Assembly: GCF_030056705.1 (NCBI RefSeq)
Contig: NZ_JASHIC010000025.1
Location: 1-64,000, forward strand
DNA length: 64,000 nucleotides
Direction of reading: 5' to 3'
Source: Flectobacillus longus
GTDB taxonomy: Bacteria > Bacteroidota > Bacteroidia > Cytophagales > Spirosomataceae
Part shown: positions 1 to 8,920 of the stretch, piece by piece
How the letters are laid out: every line of letters begins with the position of its first letter
How positions within the stretch are numbered: position 1 is the stretch's first letter
Program-made: the position numbers and the translations under genes
Notes under the pieces: generated by a model
Database searches by the model: none
The model's input: only the letters and a program-made list of their open reading frames with translations
Told to the model about the DNA's origin: nothing

Positions 1-110
1 CGTTATGAGCATTTGTCATGAAGGAGTAACCAAACATCACTTCAGTATCTATCTACCATTGAGTGATCGGTTTAACTCCCTCATTACCAAATATTATTTT
101 GTAAGCGTAA

Positions 111-572
111 ATCTACAATGAGTGATTATTATTAGTTACATTTCACTTGTAGAGACACAATGCTTTGCGTCTGAACACGCATCATTCTGAAATAAAGTAT
201 CAAAAACATGAGTCATCCCGAATTTAGTAATTTAGTGATTGAGCGAATTAGTGATTATTTTTAATCTAGATTTTACTAGTAGAGATGCAATGCTTTGCGT
301 CTAAAGAGATGTCATGTTGAAATATAGTATGTAAAAAGGCGGTCGAAATTAGTTTTTCGACCGCCTTTTTACATAAACAATACAATGGTTCACCTTGTAA
401 ATCCCAATAAGTACAAACAAGAGGTCTCTATTTTAAATTATTCCAAAATTCGGGATGACTCATGTTTCATGAATAGTTGGATAACTCCGCTTTAGACGCA
501 ATGTATTACGTCTCTACACATAAAATTCAACCAAAAACAACCACTCATTCACTAAATCACAATTCACTCAAT
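111..572. repeat. Family A nested inverted-repeat element, copy 1 (largest)
   Basis: This copy fills most of the gene-free stretch 1-576. Its parts, left to right: a 'gagtgatt' word near 119, an AGACGCAA-type module at 149-172, a 20-base arm at 204-223, a second module at 279-302, a terminator-like hairpin at 331-372 (GGCGGTCGAAA pairing with TTTCGACCGCC), the exact reverse complement of the 20-base arm at 448-467, the inverted module at 494-517, and a 'cactcattcact' tract at 541-572. The same modules recur in seven other intergenic places. No protein is encoded. Bases 1-110 hold nothing I recognise. Confidence 0.8.
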
Positions 573-576
573 ATCA

Positions 577-1113
577 TTAGGCAGCATAATGTAATTTGTG
601 CTGATTGGTATGTAATAAATTTTCGATTTTATGAACTGCAATCGAATAAGTAGCTTTGAGTGCACCTACTGAAGTACCTGTTATTTGAGAAATTTCTTCA
701 TAACGCATTTCATCAAAATAACGCATATTGAATACTAGTCGTTGTTTGTCTGGCAATGTCATAATTGCTTTTTGTAAAGCCATTTGAATATCATCTCCCG
801 AAATCAATACATCGTGATTGTGGTCAGATACAAATACCTCTGAGAAATCTTCAATTTCACAAAACTGCATTTTACGTTTATTTCTCAGAAAATTAAGACA
901 CTCATTAGTTGCAATACGGTACATCCAAGTAAACAATTGAGAATCTCCTCTAAAATTATCAAGTCCTTGCCATACCTTCAAAAATACTTCCTGCGTCAAA
1001 TCATCTGCATCATCGTGCGAAAGAACCATTTTACGAACATGCCAATAAATCTTACGCTGATATTTTTGTATTAACCAATTGAATAGAGACAATTTATCTT
1101 GGGATGGCTTCAT
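577..1113 (-). CDS. ECF-type RNA polymerase sigma factor
   Basis: A 178-residue sigma-70 family protein of the extracytoplasmic-function class. Region 2 lies at about residues 10-80, with the typical DDLTQEVFLKVWQ core-binding stretch and the aromatic/basic helix FTWMYRIATN for -10 melting. Region 4 (about 115-170) has LPDKQRLVFNMRYFDEMRYEEIS followed by a helix-turn-helix ending near TYSIAVHKI. Region 3 is absent, as expected for ECF factors. No anti-sigma gene follows it: downstream lies only repeat element copy 1. A terminator at 1164-1193 separates it from the upstream DUF2807 gene, so it is probably transcribed alone. Family assignment is firm; its target genes are unknown. Confidence 0.93.
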   Translation of the reverse strand: MKPSQDKLSLFNWLIQKYQRKIYWHVRKMVLSHDDADDLTQEVFLKVWQGLDNFRGDSQLFTWMYRIATNECLNFLRNKRKMQFCEIEDFSEVFVSDHNHDVLISGDDIQMALQKAIMTLPDKQRLVFNMRYFDEMRYEEISQITGTSVGALKATYSIAVHKIENLLHTNQHKLHYAA

Positions 1114-1163
1114 AACACAAGGGAATAGATTTTGTATGTGACAAATTTGCCCTTAAAAGCAAA

Positions 1164-1193
1164 AATGCTTTATGATGGTATTCATAAAGCATT
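1164..1193 (-). terminator. Intrinsic terminator of the DUF2807 gene
   Basis: A perfect 12-bp stem (1164-1175 with 1182-1193, AATGCTTTATGA) around a 6-base loop. Read on the minus strand it is followed by a T-rich tract, so it should end the transcript of the gene at 1220-1933 before the sigma factor gene. Confidence 0.8.
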
Positions 1194-1219
1194 CATGATT
1201 GTGGTCAGCTTTTGGGCAA

Positions 1220-1933
1220 TTATAAACTTCTCACTTCTCCTCCCAAATTAGATTTGATACTCTTCTGAGTAGGATTTCCTTTATAAGTCAACGAGCCTCC
1301 TGTACCTGCCGAAGCATCCAAGGATTGTGAAGCAGCAACTTCTGCAATACCTCCTGTATTAACTTTGGCATCGGTTTGTTCTGCTTTCAAATCAAAAGCA
1401 TGCAATTGTCCTCCTGTGTTTACTCTAACTGACTGGTATTTTGCTTTTCCTTCTAGATTGACAATAGCTCCTTGCAAACTTGCAACTTCGAGCGTATTGA
1501 GGTCTAAATCGGCTTTAATGATTGCCCCAGAGCTGCCTTCTAAAATCAAATGGTTGCCTGCCAAAACATTGCCAAACTGTACTTCGGCACCACGACCACC
1601 CTTAATACTACTCAAATCGGCATTATAAACCACTTTGACTTCATAATAACTTCCAGCATTTGCTTTTTTATCTTTTTCGGTAAGCTGTTTAAATATTTTG
1701 GTTCTTACCGACAACTCACCACCTGAAACAGAAATCGTCAAATCATCCAAGCTAAGATTGCCATGGGCTTCGGCCGTAACTTTATTGGCATTTCCTTTTA
1801 CGATTTCTACTTTCATGATTCCTTGAAAGTCTACTTTAGTAAAAGCCTGAACAGTCATTTCTTGAGAATTTTGTGCCCAAGCACTTACACTTACTAAGAG
1901 TATTGCTATACTCGCAATCAATATTTTTCTCAT
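1220..1933 (-). CDS. Secreted DUF2807 (head-GIN) beta-helix protein
   Basis: A 237-residue exported protein. Residues 1-21 are a signal peptide (MRKILIASIAILLVSVSAWA, cleavage after AQ). The rest is a DUF2807 'putative auto-transporter adhesin, head GIN' domain: VQAFTKVDFQGIMKVEIVKG opens it and short beta-strand repeats rich in G, S and V follow (GGRGAEVQFG, NTGGQLHAFD, NTGGIAEVAA, AGTGGSLTYKG). Such proteins fold as short right-handed beta-helices at the Bacteroidota cell surface; their function is not settled. A paralogue lies at 32248-32943. It has its own terminator and is separate from the sigma factor gene downstream. Confidence 0.85.
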   Translation of the reverse strand: MRKILIASIAILLVSVSAWAQNSQEMTVQAFTKVDFQGIMKVEIVKGNANKVTAEAHGNLSLDDLTISVSGGELSVRTKIFKQLTEKDKKANAGSYYEVKVVYNADLSSIKGGRGAEVQFGNVLAGNHLILEGSSGAIIKADLDLNTLEVASLQGAIVNLEGKAKYQSVRVNTGGQLHAFDLKAEQTDAKVNTGGIAEVAASQSLDASAGTGGSLTYKGNPTQKSIKSNLGGEVRSL

Positions 1934-2011
1934 TTCTACACAAACTTTAGGTTAAACATTACATCCTAGATGTAAAAACTAACGAAGAAGTTGCATCGAT
2001 AGTGTCAAAAT

Positions 2012-3139
2012 TTAGTAAGTATCCATTTGTGGGTCTATTTCGTAAGCCCAAGCATTGATTCCTCCTGTGAGGTTATAGAGATTATCGAATTGGTGATTTT
2101 GCTCCAAAAACTGAATAACCGAAGCCGAACGCATACCATGATGACAATATACCACTACAGGTTTGTCACGTGGGATATGCTTGATATTATTAGGAATATG
2201 ATTCATCGGAATCAATACCGAATTGTCTAAATGACAAATTTCGTACTCGTTTGTATTACGAACATCGAGAAGAAATAGATCCTCTTGTGCTTCTAACTTC
2301 TCTTGTAATTCTTCGACCGAAAGTGTTTTCATAATATTCGTTTTACAGGCAATTTCTTCTTGTTCTTGTGTCTCCGACTGGCGAGCAAGTTGTTCGGCGT
2401 CTGGACGGCGTTTTACTTTTATTTTTCTAGAAGTATTTTCTAATAAATCAATCATCAAAAACTCACCACTCAATACTTTGCCTATGCCTGTTACCATTTT
2501 TACGACTTCGTTCGCTTGGTACATTCCTAGCGTGCCAGGCAAAATACCCAATACGCCAATAGTAGCACAGTTAGGTATTTCTAGTTCTGAAGGTTGTTCG
2601 GGAAACAAACAACGGTATGTAGGTCCTTGTTGACCACTGGCATCGGTGTAATTAAATACCGAAACTTGCCCTTCAAACTGGTGGATTGCTCCGTACACAA
2701 AAGGCTTATTGAGCTTGACACAAATATCATTGATCAAATAACGAGTTGTGAAGTTGTCGGTACAGTCAACTACGATATCATATTGTTGAATATACTGAAG
2801 AGCATTTTCTTTTTTGAGTCTATGCAAAATGGCTTCGACTTCGATGGTATCATTCATCGCCAAAAGACGCTTGGTAGCCACTAATGCTTTGGGATTGCCG
2901 ATATCTTCCACTTTGTATAAAACCTGACGTTGAAGATTGGTCAAGTCTACGGCATCATTGTCGATAATTCCAATTTTGCCGATACCTGCTGCGGCTAGGT
3001 AAAGAAGCACTGGACAACCCAAACCACCAGCTCCCACCACAAGCACTTTGGTAGATTTGAGCTTCTCTTGTCCTTCAATGCCTATTTGAGGAAGTAGTAA
3101 ATGTTTTTGATAACGAGTTTTTTCAGAAGATGTCAGCAT
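2012..3139 (-). CDS. moeB: MoeB/ThiF-type adenylyltransferase with C-terminal rhodanese domain
   Basis: A 375-residue E1-like enzyme that adenylates the C-terminal glycine of a small sulfur-carrier protein (MoaD or ThiS type) for molybdopterin or thiamine synthesis. The nucleotide-binding GAGGLGCP lies at 36-43, the DNxDLTNLQRQ stretch at 61-72, CTDNF at 126-130, and the likely catalytic cysteine is C191 in IPNCATIGVLG. Residues about 275-370 are a rhodanese domain with active-site loop VYCHHGMRS, which would supply the sulfur. Of the usual zinc CxxC pairs only a single cysteine (YRCLFP) is visible, so the zinc site looks degenerate. No moa or thi genes are adjacent, so the acceptor cannot be told from context. 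A molybdenum-cofactor role would fit the nitrate genes of the window, but that is inference. Confidence 0.85.
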   Translation of the reverse strand: MLTSSEKTRYQKHLLLPQIGIEGQEKLKSTKVLVVGAGGLGCPVLLYLAAAGIGKIGIIDNDAVDLTNLQRQVLYKVEDIGNPKALVATKRLLAMNDTIEVEAILHRLKKENALQYIQQYDIVVDCTDNFTTRYLINDICVKLNKPFVYGAIHQFEGQVSVFNYTDASGQQGPTYRCLFPEQPSELEIPNCATIGVLGILPGTLGMYQANEVVKMVTGIGKVLSGEFLMIDLLENTSRKIKVKRRPDAEQLARQSETQEQEEIACKTNIMKTLSVEELQEKLEAQEDLFLLDVRNTNEYEICHLDNSVLIPMNHIPNNIKHIPRDKPVVVYCHHGMRSASVIQFLEQNHQFDNLYNLTGGINAWAYEIDPQMDTY

Positions 3140-3291
3140 AGTATATTGAGGTATTAAGTTGTCAGGAGTTAATCATATCACCGACAAGCAATAACTAAAC
3201 GGTTATCGAGCGCTATTTTGTTTCATAAATTTAAAATAAAATAGAGCATTGGTTGTGAATATATTGGAGTGCTGAGGTTAAAAACATGATT

Positions 3292-4101
3292 TCACCTATA
3301 TTTCACGTATTCCCATTTTTCCATGTCAAAATAACCCCGTGTAAAATACTTTTTGTCTAATGGTTTATCGTCTAGGTAATAATGTATATCCTCTAACTCA
3401 TTCAAAATACCACTTGGTGGGACTTCTATAATGATTTTGTTCCATGGTTCCCAAAACTCTTTTAATATCCCATTAGTAATATTATACTGATGTAATAAAC
3501 TATCTCCAGTCAGCCTCAATATTTTGTCCACACTCTCTTTATATAATTGGCCAGTATTATCTGTGAAGTTAAACACAGGCTTTATTTGATTTCTACCATT
3601 TCTATAGCGTAAATCAACAACTGGTTCTCCTGCTTTAATTTCAAGAGTCATTATAATTTTAGCATATTTTTTCTTAAAGTTAATAGATGGTAAGTCATAA
3701 CTTAATAGACAATCTGCCATTGTTCTTGGAAAGCTTTCAGATCCTATTGCCGCTGTTAAAAATTCCTCTTTATAAACTCGTTCTTCATCAAACCAATATT
3801 CAAACTGATAATCTCCATTTGGATATAATGTGATTACTAGATTGCTATATATTTCACCGTGATTAGCTTTATAGATTAGGATTTCTCTAATCTCTTCATA
3901 GTATTTCTGAAAGAATTCAAAATTTTGACCGAGAATATTAGAAAGTGACTCATCATAAAAATATATACCAATAGAGGTACGGATATTTTTTACATCCCTT
4001 CCTGTCTGACAAGATACTTTAATCACTTGATTTTGGTTCTCTTCTAATAAGTCTTTACGACAGAACTCTGCAATTTGGCGTTCTTTGATAGGTATATCCA
4101 T
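3292..4101 (-). CDS. Hypothetical protein, possible immunity-type fold
   Basis: A 269-residue soluble protein with no signal peptide or membrane segment. I do not recognise the family. The first 130 residues contain alternating strands and the stretch YPNGDYQFEYWFDEER, reminiscent of YezG/DUF600-like polymorphic-toxin immunity proteins, but this is only a resemblance. The second half is strand-rich and charged (KIIMTLEIKAG, WEPWNKIIIEVPP). The gene is more AT-rich than its neighbours, which may mean recent acquisition. It stands alone between moeB and rpmB, with about 150 bases free on each side. Confidence 0.6.
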   Translation of the reverse strand: MDIPIKERQIAEFCRKDLLEENQNQVIKVSCQTGRDVKNIRTSIGIYFYDESLSNILGQNFEFFQKYYEEIREILIYKANHGEIYSNLVITLYPNGDYQFEYWFDEERVYKEEFLTAAIGSESFPRTMADCLLSYDLPSINFKKKYAKIIMTLEIKAGEPVVDLRYRNGRNQIKPVFNFTDNTGQLYKESVDKILRLTGDSLLHQYNITNGILKEFWEPWNKIIIEVPPSGILNELEDIHYYLDDKPLDKKYFTRGYFDMEKWEYVKYR

Positions 4102-4194
4102 TTTTTGCGATAATTAAAACTCAGAGGGATATGATTCATTAGTTAGTTTTCTTTTTGAGCAATGGTTTGATAAGTCAAAACTCCAGACAAAACA

Positions 4195-4229
4195 AAAGCC
4201 TCTTCGCAATATAATTACGAAGAGGCTTT
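4195..4229 (-). terminator. Terminator of rpmB
   Basis: Perfect 12-bp stem (4195-4206 with 4218-4229, AAAGCCTCTTCG) followed on the minus strand by a T-rich run. It lies 24 bases past the rpmB stop. Confidence 0.88.
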
Positions 4230-4252
4230 AAAATTGTCGGAGACAAGTATAA

Positions 4253-4492
4253 CTAAACGCTCAAAGTTCCTTTGCGAGCAGCGTCAATCAAAGAAGCTTC
4301 CAAACCTTTCTTGTTGATTGTACGGATTGCTTTCGCTGAAACTTTCAAAGTTACCCATACACCTTCAGACTCTAAAAAGAATTTTTTAGTGTGCAAGTTT
4401 GGATAAAACTTTCTTTTAGTTTTGTTATTAGCGTGAGAAACATTGTTACCCACTTGAGTTTTCTTTCCTGTTAATTGACAAACCTTCGCCAT
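4253..4492 (-). CDS. rpmB: 50S ribosomal protein L28
   Basis: A 79-residue protein of normal L28 length for the phylum. It begins [11 protein letters not shown] and has the characteristic [19 protein letters not shown] core and the [14 protein letters not shown] tail. The protein joins the large ribosomal subunit. In many Bacteroidota rpmB is followed by rpmG (L33) and a small DUF4295 gene; here a strong terminator follows directly and neither gene is present, so rpmB is a single-gene transcript. Confidence 0.97.
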   Translation of the reverse strand: MAKVCQLTGKKTQVGNNVSHANNKTKRKFYPNLHTKKFFLESEGVWVTLKVSAKAIRTINKKGLEASLIDAARKGTLSV

Positions 4493-4807
4493 GATACAAA
4501 TGCGTTAATTGTTTATGTGTTAATCGCCTCACTATCAAAAAATTCTTTACTATATTTAGTCTTTTTACTGATAATAAAACATTTTCTTCAAAAGACTTTA
4601 TGATAATTCAGAATTAAACTTAATACTATATTCGGCGATGTAATAGACTTGATAATCAGTGTTTTCTGAAATTGGAACGCAAAAGTATGAATTATTTTGT
4701 AAACTCGCAATTTATTATGAAAAGATTTATGCTATCATATCAAGTTTTCGCAAATTCTATCGTTTTTGAAAGAAAACCTGCCAAATTTGTATATCAAATA
4801 ATACCTT
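4493..4807. other. Intergenic gap between divergent genes
   Basis: A 315-base AT-rich stretch separating rpmB from the divergent EEP hydrolase gene. It must hold both promoters, but I see no clear TTTG/TAnnTTTG pair on either strand and no repeat or hairpin worth naming. Confidence 0.5.
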
Positions 4808-5872
4808 ATGATAAAAAAAATTGCCACTTCTTTGCTTTGGCTCAGCAGTTTACCGCTTTGTATGTACACGCTATTTGCCTACTTTTTGGGCTATACCATT
4901 GTTTGGGAGCACTGGTTTGCTGGGTTTGTGATGATGTCCATTCCTATAGCGCAAGGGGCTTGTTTGGTATTGGGGCTTCTCTGGCTATACATTAGACCTT
5001 CTAGGGCCTGGGTTTTCTTGATCATTTGGCTCATGGGCTGGCCTTTCACAGTACGAACCTTACATATTTCGCCAAATAATGATAAAATAGAAAACGACCT
5101 AACTGTTTTGAGTTATAATGTATTTAGTTTTCAAGGACTGAAGTCATCCGACAAAGAAGCTTTGTTTGACTATGTTGAACACTCCGACGCTGATATCAAA
5201 TGCTTTCAAGAGTTTAGTAAAACCTCTAACGAAGAGGGAAAGTTTGCCGCAGATTTACTCAAAAAAGAGTATCCATATAGAGCACTTAATGCCAATCCAA
5301 GTCATTATTATTCAACTCTGGCGATTTATTCAAAATACCCTATTATCCGTAAAAAAGGTAAGGCTTTTCCTGGCAATAGTACCAGTAATGGGTATTTGTT
5401 GGCTGATATTATTTTCAGAAAAGACACTGTTCGTATTATCAATCTTCAGCTACAATCAATGGGTATCCGTGTGGGGAAGGTAGCCAAAGCGTTCAATAAC
5501 AAAGATGAAGCCATGGTAAAAACCGAAGGAAGAGATATTCTTTCATCCTTGAAAAAAGGCTTTATTGACCATGCTCGCGAAATTAAGTCTATCGAAAAAC
5601 TCATTGATGAAAGCCCCTATCCTGTTATAGTTTGTGGTGATTTTAACGAAATGCCTTATGGACTAGCGTATGGGCATGTGCGAGATAGACTTGAGAATGC
5701 TTTTGAAAAAGCTGGTAATGGTTTTGGTTTTACCCTGAATCGAAGCCCTAAGTTTGTAAGAATTGACAATCAGTTTTTTAGTGAAAAAATCAAAATACAT
5801 TCTTTTACCACGCACAGCGAAATAAAATACTCCGACCATTATCCTATTTCGGCATCCTATACATTGCCATAG
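4808..5872 (+). CDS. Membrane-anchored endonuclease/exonuclease/phosphatase (EEP) family protein
   Basis: A 354-residue protein. Three hydrophobic segments fill about residues 5-85, and a C-terminal EEP catalytic domain runs from about 97 to the end. EEP landmarks are present: LSYNVFSF (metal-binding Asn), KCFQEF (catalytic Glu), VIVCGDFNEMPYG (Asp/Asn pair) and the closing SDHYPI (catalytic Asp-His). The domain faces the periplasm or outer leaflet by the usual arrangement of this subfamily. Members hydrolyse phosphodiester bonds in nucleic acids or lipids; the substrate cannot be told from sequence. The DUF456 gene follows after about 60 bases on the same strand. Confidence 0.88.
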   Translation: MIKKIATSLLWLSSLPLCMYTLFAYFLGYTIVWEHWFAGFVMMSIPIAQGACLVLGLLWLYIRPSRAWVFLIIWLMGWPFTVRTLHISPNNDKIENDLTVLSYNVFSFQGLKSSDKEALFDYVEHSDADIKCFQEFSKTSNEEGKFAADLLKKEYPYRALNANPSHYYSTLAIYSKYPIIRKKGKAFPGNSTSNGYLLADIIFRKDTVRIINLQLQSMGIRVGKVAKAFNNKDEAMVKTEGRDILSSLKKGFIDHAREIKSIEKLIDESPYPVIVCGDFNEMPYGLAYGHVRDRLENAFEKAGNGFGFTLNRSPKFVRIDNQFFSEKIKIHSFTTHSEIKYSDHYPISASYTLP

Positions 5873-5935
5873 GCTAACAATTGTAAGGAGTCAGCATTGG
5901 CTATTTCTACCTCAAAACTTACAACTTTTATCTCT

Positions 5936-6433
5936 ATGGACATTATTCTGACTATTCTTGCGATTGGCTTATTACTTGGTGGTTTAGCTGGGGCTGTACT
6001 TCCTATCCCAGGTCCACCCTTGAGTTTGGCGGGAATGTTTTGTTTACACTATACCCGCTTTGTCGAGTTCAATAAAAGTACTTTGGTTATATTTACAGTA
6101 CTGACAGTAGCAATGGCTATTTTTGATTACTATGCGCCCGTTTGGGGAACCAAAAAGTTTGGAGGAAGCAAATACGGAGCCATTGGGTCTACGATAGGTT
6201 TATTGGTTGGTATGTTTTTTATTCCAGCGGCAGGGATGTTATTAGGTGCATTTTTAGGCGCTTTGATTGGCGAACTTATCAATGGCGCTGATTTTTCAAA
6301 AGCTTTGAAAGCTGCCATCGGTTCGTTTATAGGACTTATTACGGGCATGGTTGGAAAAATTGCTTTATGCCTTGCCATGTTACTCTGGTCAGGCTTTGCC
6401 CTTGGCGAATATATTATGATTATGTTTTTTTGA
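5936..6433 (+). CDS. DUF456 family membrane protein
   Basis: A 165-residue integral membrane protein starting at the ATG that begins MDIILTILAIGLLLGG; an in-frame TTG 39 bases upstream (5897) would add a polar tail not seen in the family. It shows the DUF456 signature: GAVLPIPGPPLSLAGMF after the first helix, a YYAPVWGTKKFGGSKYG turn, then glycine-rich helices (GMLLGAFLGALIGELI, GSFIGLITGMVGKI). About five membrane segments are visible. Function is unknown. Probably co-transcribed with the EEP gene. Confidence 0.85.
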   Translation: MDIILTILAIGLLLGGLAGAVLPIPGPPLSLAGMFCLHYTRFVEFNKSTLVIFTVLTVAMAIFDYYAPVWGTKKFGGSKYGAIGSTIGLLVGMFFIPAAGMLLGAFLGALIGELINGADFSKALKAAIGSFIGLITGMVGKIALCLAMLLWSGFALGEYIMIMFF

Positions 6434-6568
6434 GAAAACGTAACGATTGTGGATTTGGGATTGCTGATTTCGGAAATAAAGAAAAAGACCTTTATTCTTT
6501 ACAAAATAGAGAAGCCTACACTTCCGAAATCCAACATCCGATATCCGCAATACATACTTGTTACGTCT

Positions 6569-7492
6569 CTACAAAGTCCATTTCAGTAGCCATTTCACTA
6601 AAGCTCTTGGTTCGCAAATGGACCATGAATGAGGATTTCGCATCTTTTGTTGACGTCGCCAGCCTTGGTCTTTAGTCACAATCAATTCAGATTGAGTTGC
6701 ACCCAAAATTTTTAAGGTATTAATCATTGCTACACAGTCGATAGCGTTAATATCATATAAATCTCTATTTCTTTCCTGCATTTGCCATTCAATCGCTATT
6801 TCGGTATATAGTCTCAGAGGAATTTTCTTTAACCAATCTAGTTGATTGAGGTCTTTTGATTGGTATGAAAAGCACGATAAGTCCTGATATTTTTGTGGAT
6901 TATTTTCGGGAGTACCTTCAAATTCCGTTTTGAGTCTTTCTACCAAATACTTAGCCTCTTCGCTCGCAATAGCCGATTGACTGAGCCAGATAGTTCGTTC
7001 GATAGATTGATAAAAACGAGCAAAATCTAGTGGCGGATCTATTCCAAAAATAGCTTTAGGAATAGGGCTATTGTGTTCAACTAAGCGCTTTGCTAACCTG
7101 ATTGCACCACTTCCACCTAATGAAAATCCTCCCAAAAAGAAAGGCGTTTTATGGAGTTTTAATCTTTCGGAAGTTTTATTTATAATAGATTCAAGGGCTT
7201 TTTGAGAAAGCTCATCTATGTAAAATGACGGAGGACTGGCATTCAAAAAAGGAATAATTACCAGCAAACCATTTTGTGCGGCTATCACTGGAATATCCGA
7301 TTCTTTCAAGACGGATTCGGGTGTTTCGCCAAAACCTGGCAATAACAGCACCCAACCTTTAGGAGATTGAACAGGGTGTATTTCGAGCTGATATTTGACC
7401 AAAACCTCATCTGAATATTGATATGTCTGACGTTTTTGAGCAAAGCCTGTCCACGTCAATAATAAGAAAGCTATTAGTAATTTAGTCTTCAT
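6569..7492 (-). CDS. Exported alpha/beta-hydrolase
   Basis: A 307-residue protein with a signal peptide (MKTKLLIAFLLLTWTGFA, cleavage near residue 18). An alpha/beta-hydrolase fold follows: VLLLPGFGETPES forms the oxyanion-hole turn, and the nucleophile elbow GGFSLGGSG places the catalytic serine at residue 124. The catalytic histidine is plausibly the one in PHSWSICEP near the C terminus. It probably acts as a periplasmic esterase or peptidase-like hydrolase; the substrate is unknown. It converges with the DUF456 gene and has no obvious operon partner. Confidence 0.82.
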   Translation of the reverse strand: MKTKLLIAFLLLTWTGFAQKRQTYQYSDEVLVKYQLEIHPVQSPKGWVLLLPGFGETPESVLKESDIPVIAAQNGLLVIIPFLNASPPSFYIDELSQKALESIINKTSERLKLHKTPFFLGGFSLGGSGAIRLAKRLVEHNSPIPKAIFGIDPPLDFARFYQSIERTIWLSQSAIASEEAKYLVERLKTEFEGTPENNPQKYQDLSCFSYQSKDLNQLDWLKKIPLRLYTEIAIEWQMQERNRDLYDINAIDCVAMINTLKILGATQSELIVTKDQGWRRQQKMRNPHSWSICEPRALVKWLLKWTL

Positions 7493-7684
7493 AAGTAAAA
7501 GAAGTTATTAGTCAATAGTACATCCGTTATCTTATTTTCTGATAATCAGAAGGCTATTATTAAAGTGTACTGCTACATTCATGGTCAGTTCTCCGCTGTG
7601 CGCCAGTTGTCGAGTAAGACACTCGACACTGACAGGAAAAATTCTCAACTCGTAATCCAGCACTCATACTTGTTCTATCAAAAA

Positions 7685-7710
7685 ATGCCATCAGCTTTCA
7701 CCGATGGCAT
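7685..7710 (-). terminator. Terminator of the T9SS-sorted protein gene
   Basis: 8-bp stem ATGCCATC (7685-7692) with 7703-7710. The minus strand then runs into six T residues. It lies 30 bases past the stop of the gene at 7740-8627. Confidence 0.75.
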
Positions 7711-7739
7711 TATGATTGGGTATTTTTTACCAAATACTT

Positions 7740-8627
7740 TTATTCTACAACTACACGCTTAACAGTGCCATCTTCGTTTTGTGTAACAGTAACGAACAAA
7801 GTACCTTTTGTGTTTTTCTTCAAATCCACTTGACCCATAAATTCGCCTTCAAAATCTTTTACCACCTGATGACCCACTTCTTTACCATTCACATCTGTAA
7901 CCGAAATAGTCACATTTCCTTTTTGTGGAGCGTCAAAACGAAGGTTAAGTTTAGCATCAAAAGGTTTGTTAGGATACACTCTCAAACCATGAATCGTTTT
8001 GGATTCGCTCATACCCGGGAATGTTCCATTTCCATCAAAAAAGAAAAGATTTTTAGCTCCATCTTGCAAGCTTTTCAAACGTGGTTGAGCTTTAGCAACC
8101 CATTCGTCAGCATTAAAGTCCTTGAATCTTTTCTGCATGTCTTTATCCATTCCTTTAAAATCAAAATTGAAATTAAAGTTATCATTATCTCCGTCTATAT
8201 CGCGCTCAATAGTCTGACCATCTTTTTTGATAATAATACGACGTTTCATATCTTTTCTAGGACGAGCCGCCAAAAGAGAATCACCATCACTAAATGAGAA
8301 TGATTGGATTTCAACATCGTTATTTTTTTGAGCATCCTTATCAGCAAAAATCTTCATTTTAATTTTTGCTTTTGGTCCATCCGCTTTAGCCATTAGAGAA
8401 TCCGTAATACCAGAAACTAATTTTTCTTTAGCTTCGCTACTCAAACCCTCCACGTTATAATTACGCTCAAAAACTTCCTTTTTGCCATTTTCGGTCGTTT
8501 CGACATGTACTTTCAATTTCCCGTCTTTCTCTTGAACAGTTTGAGAAATACTCTTGCTTTGAGCAAATGACGATACGCTTGCCAAGCACAAAATAGCTAC
8601 GCTAAATGATTTAAAAGTAACCTTCAT
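7740..8627 (-). CDS. Secreted protein with type IX secretion C-terminal sorting domain
   Basis: A 295-residue protein with signal peptide (MKVTFKSFSVAILCLASVSSFA). The central part is charged and low-complexity (KDMQKRFKDFNADEW, DGDNDNFNFNFDFKG) and matches nothing I know. The last 80 residues fit the Por-type T9SS sorting domain: LRVYPNKPFDAKLNLRF, ISVTDVNGKEVG, then VDLKKNTKGTLFVTV and a closing VKRVVVE. It is therefore likely exported across the outer membrane and attached or released there. Function unknown. It is divergent from the histidine kinase gene at 8921. Confidence 0.8.
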   Translation of the reverse strand: MKVTFKSFSVAILCLASVSSFAQSKSISQTVQEKDGKLKVHVETTENGKKEVFERNYNVEGLSSEAKEKLVSGITDSLMAKADGPKAKIKMKIFADKDAQKNNDVEIQSFSFSDGDSLLAARPRKDMKRRIIIKKDGQTIERDIDGDNDNFNFNFDFKGMDKDMQKRFKDFNADEWVAKAQPRLKSLQDGAKNLFFFDGNGTFPGMSESKTIHGLRVYPNKPFDAKLNLRFDAPQKGNVTISVTDVNGKEVGHQVVKDFEGEFMGQVDLKKNTKGTLFVTVTQNEDGTVKRVVVE

Positions 8628-8769
8628 AGTTTTGTAAATTTTAATGGAACAACGTACAAGTTATCGTTTCCAAACGCTAGTGGTAAATGCGTTTTTGTTA
8701 TCAAGAACAAACATAATGAACCAATTCAATATCAAAGCGTTGAACTCTGTTAAAAGATGTTAAAAGGGC

Positions 8770-8799
8770 TTTATGATAATACTATTCCTTCTAATTTTG
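8770..8799 (+). promoter_or_regulatory. Predicted promoter of the histidine kinase gene
   Basis: TTTA at 8770-8773, an 18-base gap, then TAATTTTG at 8792-8799, which fits the Bacteroidota -7 consensus TAnnTTTG. The start would be near 8806, about 115 bases ahead of the chosen ATG. Confidence 0.45.
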
Positions 8800-8920
8800 C
8801 GATATACCTTTTGAATTGATTCACGCTACCAACGCGTTTGAACATTTTAAAGAAACCACTTTAAACAAAATGTTGCATCAATCCTCTGAAATTGATGTAT
8901 TTAGGATAGCACTAATTGGC

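Noticed and set aside
1-572. CRISPR-like array
   Set aside because: The repeated words are few, unequally spaced and inverted; no cas gene is present. They belong to the family A element.
4672-4995. 107-codon open frame overlapping the EEP gene start
   Set aside because: Out of frame with the EEP hydrolase, whose membrane helices and catalytic motifs are clear.
7716-8297. 193-codon open frame antisense to the T9SS protein gene
   Set aside because: No domain, Phe/Ile-rich shadow composition; the opposite strand has signal peptide and sorting domain.
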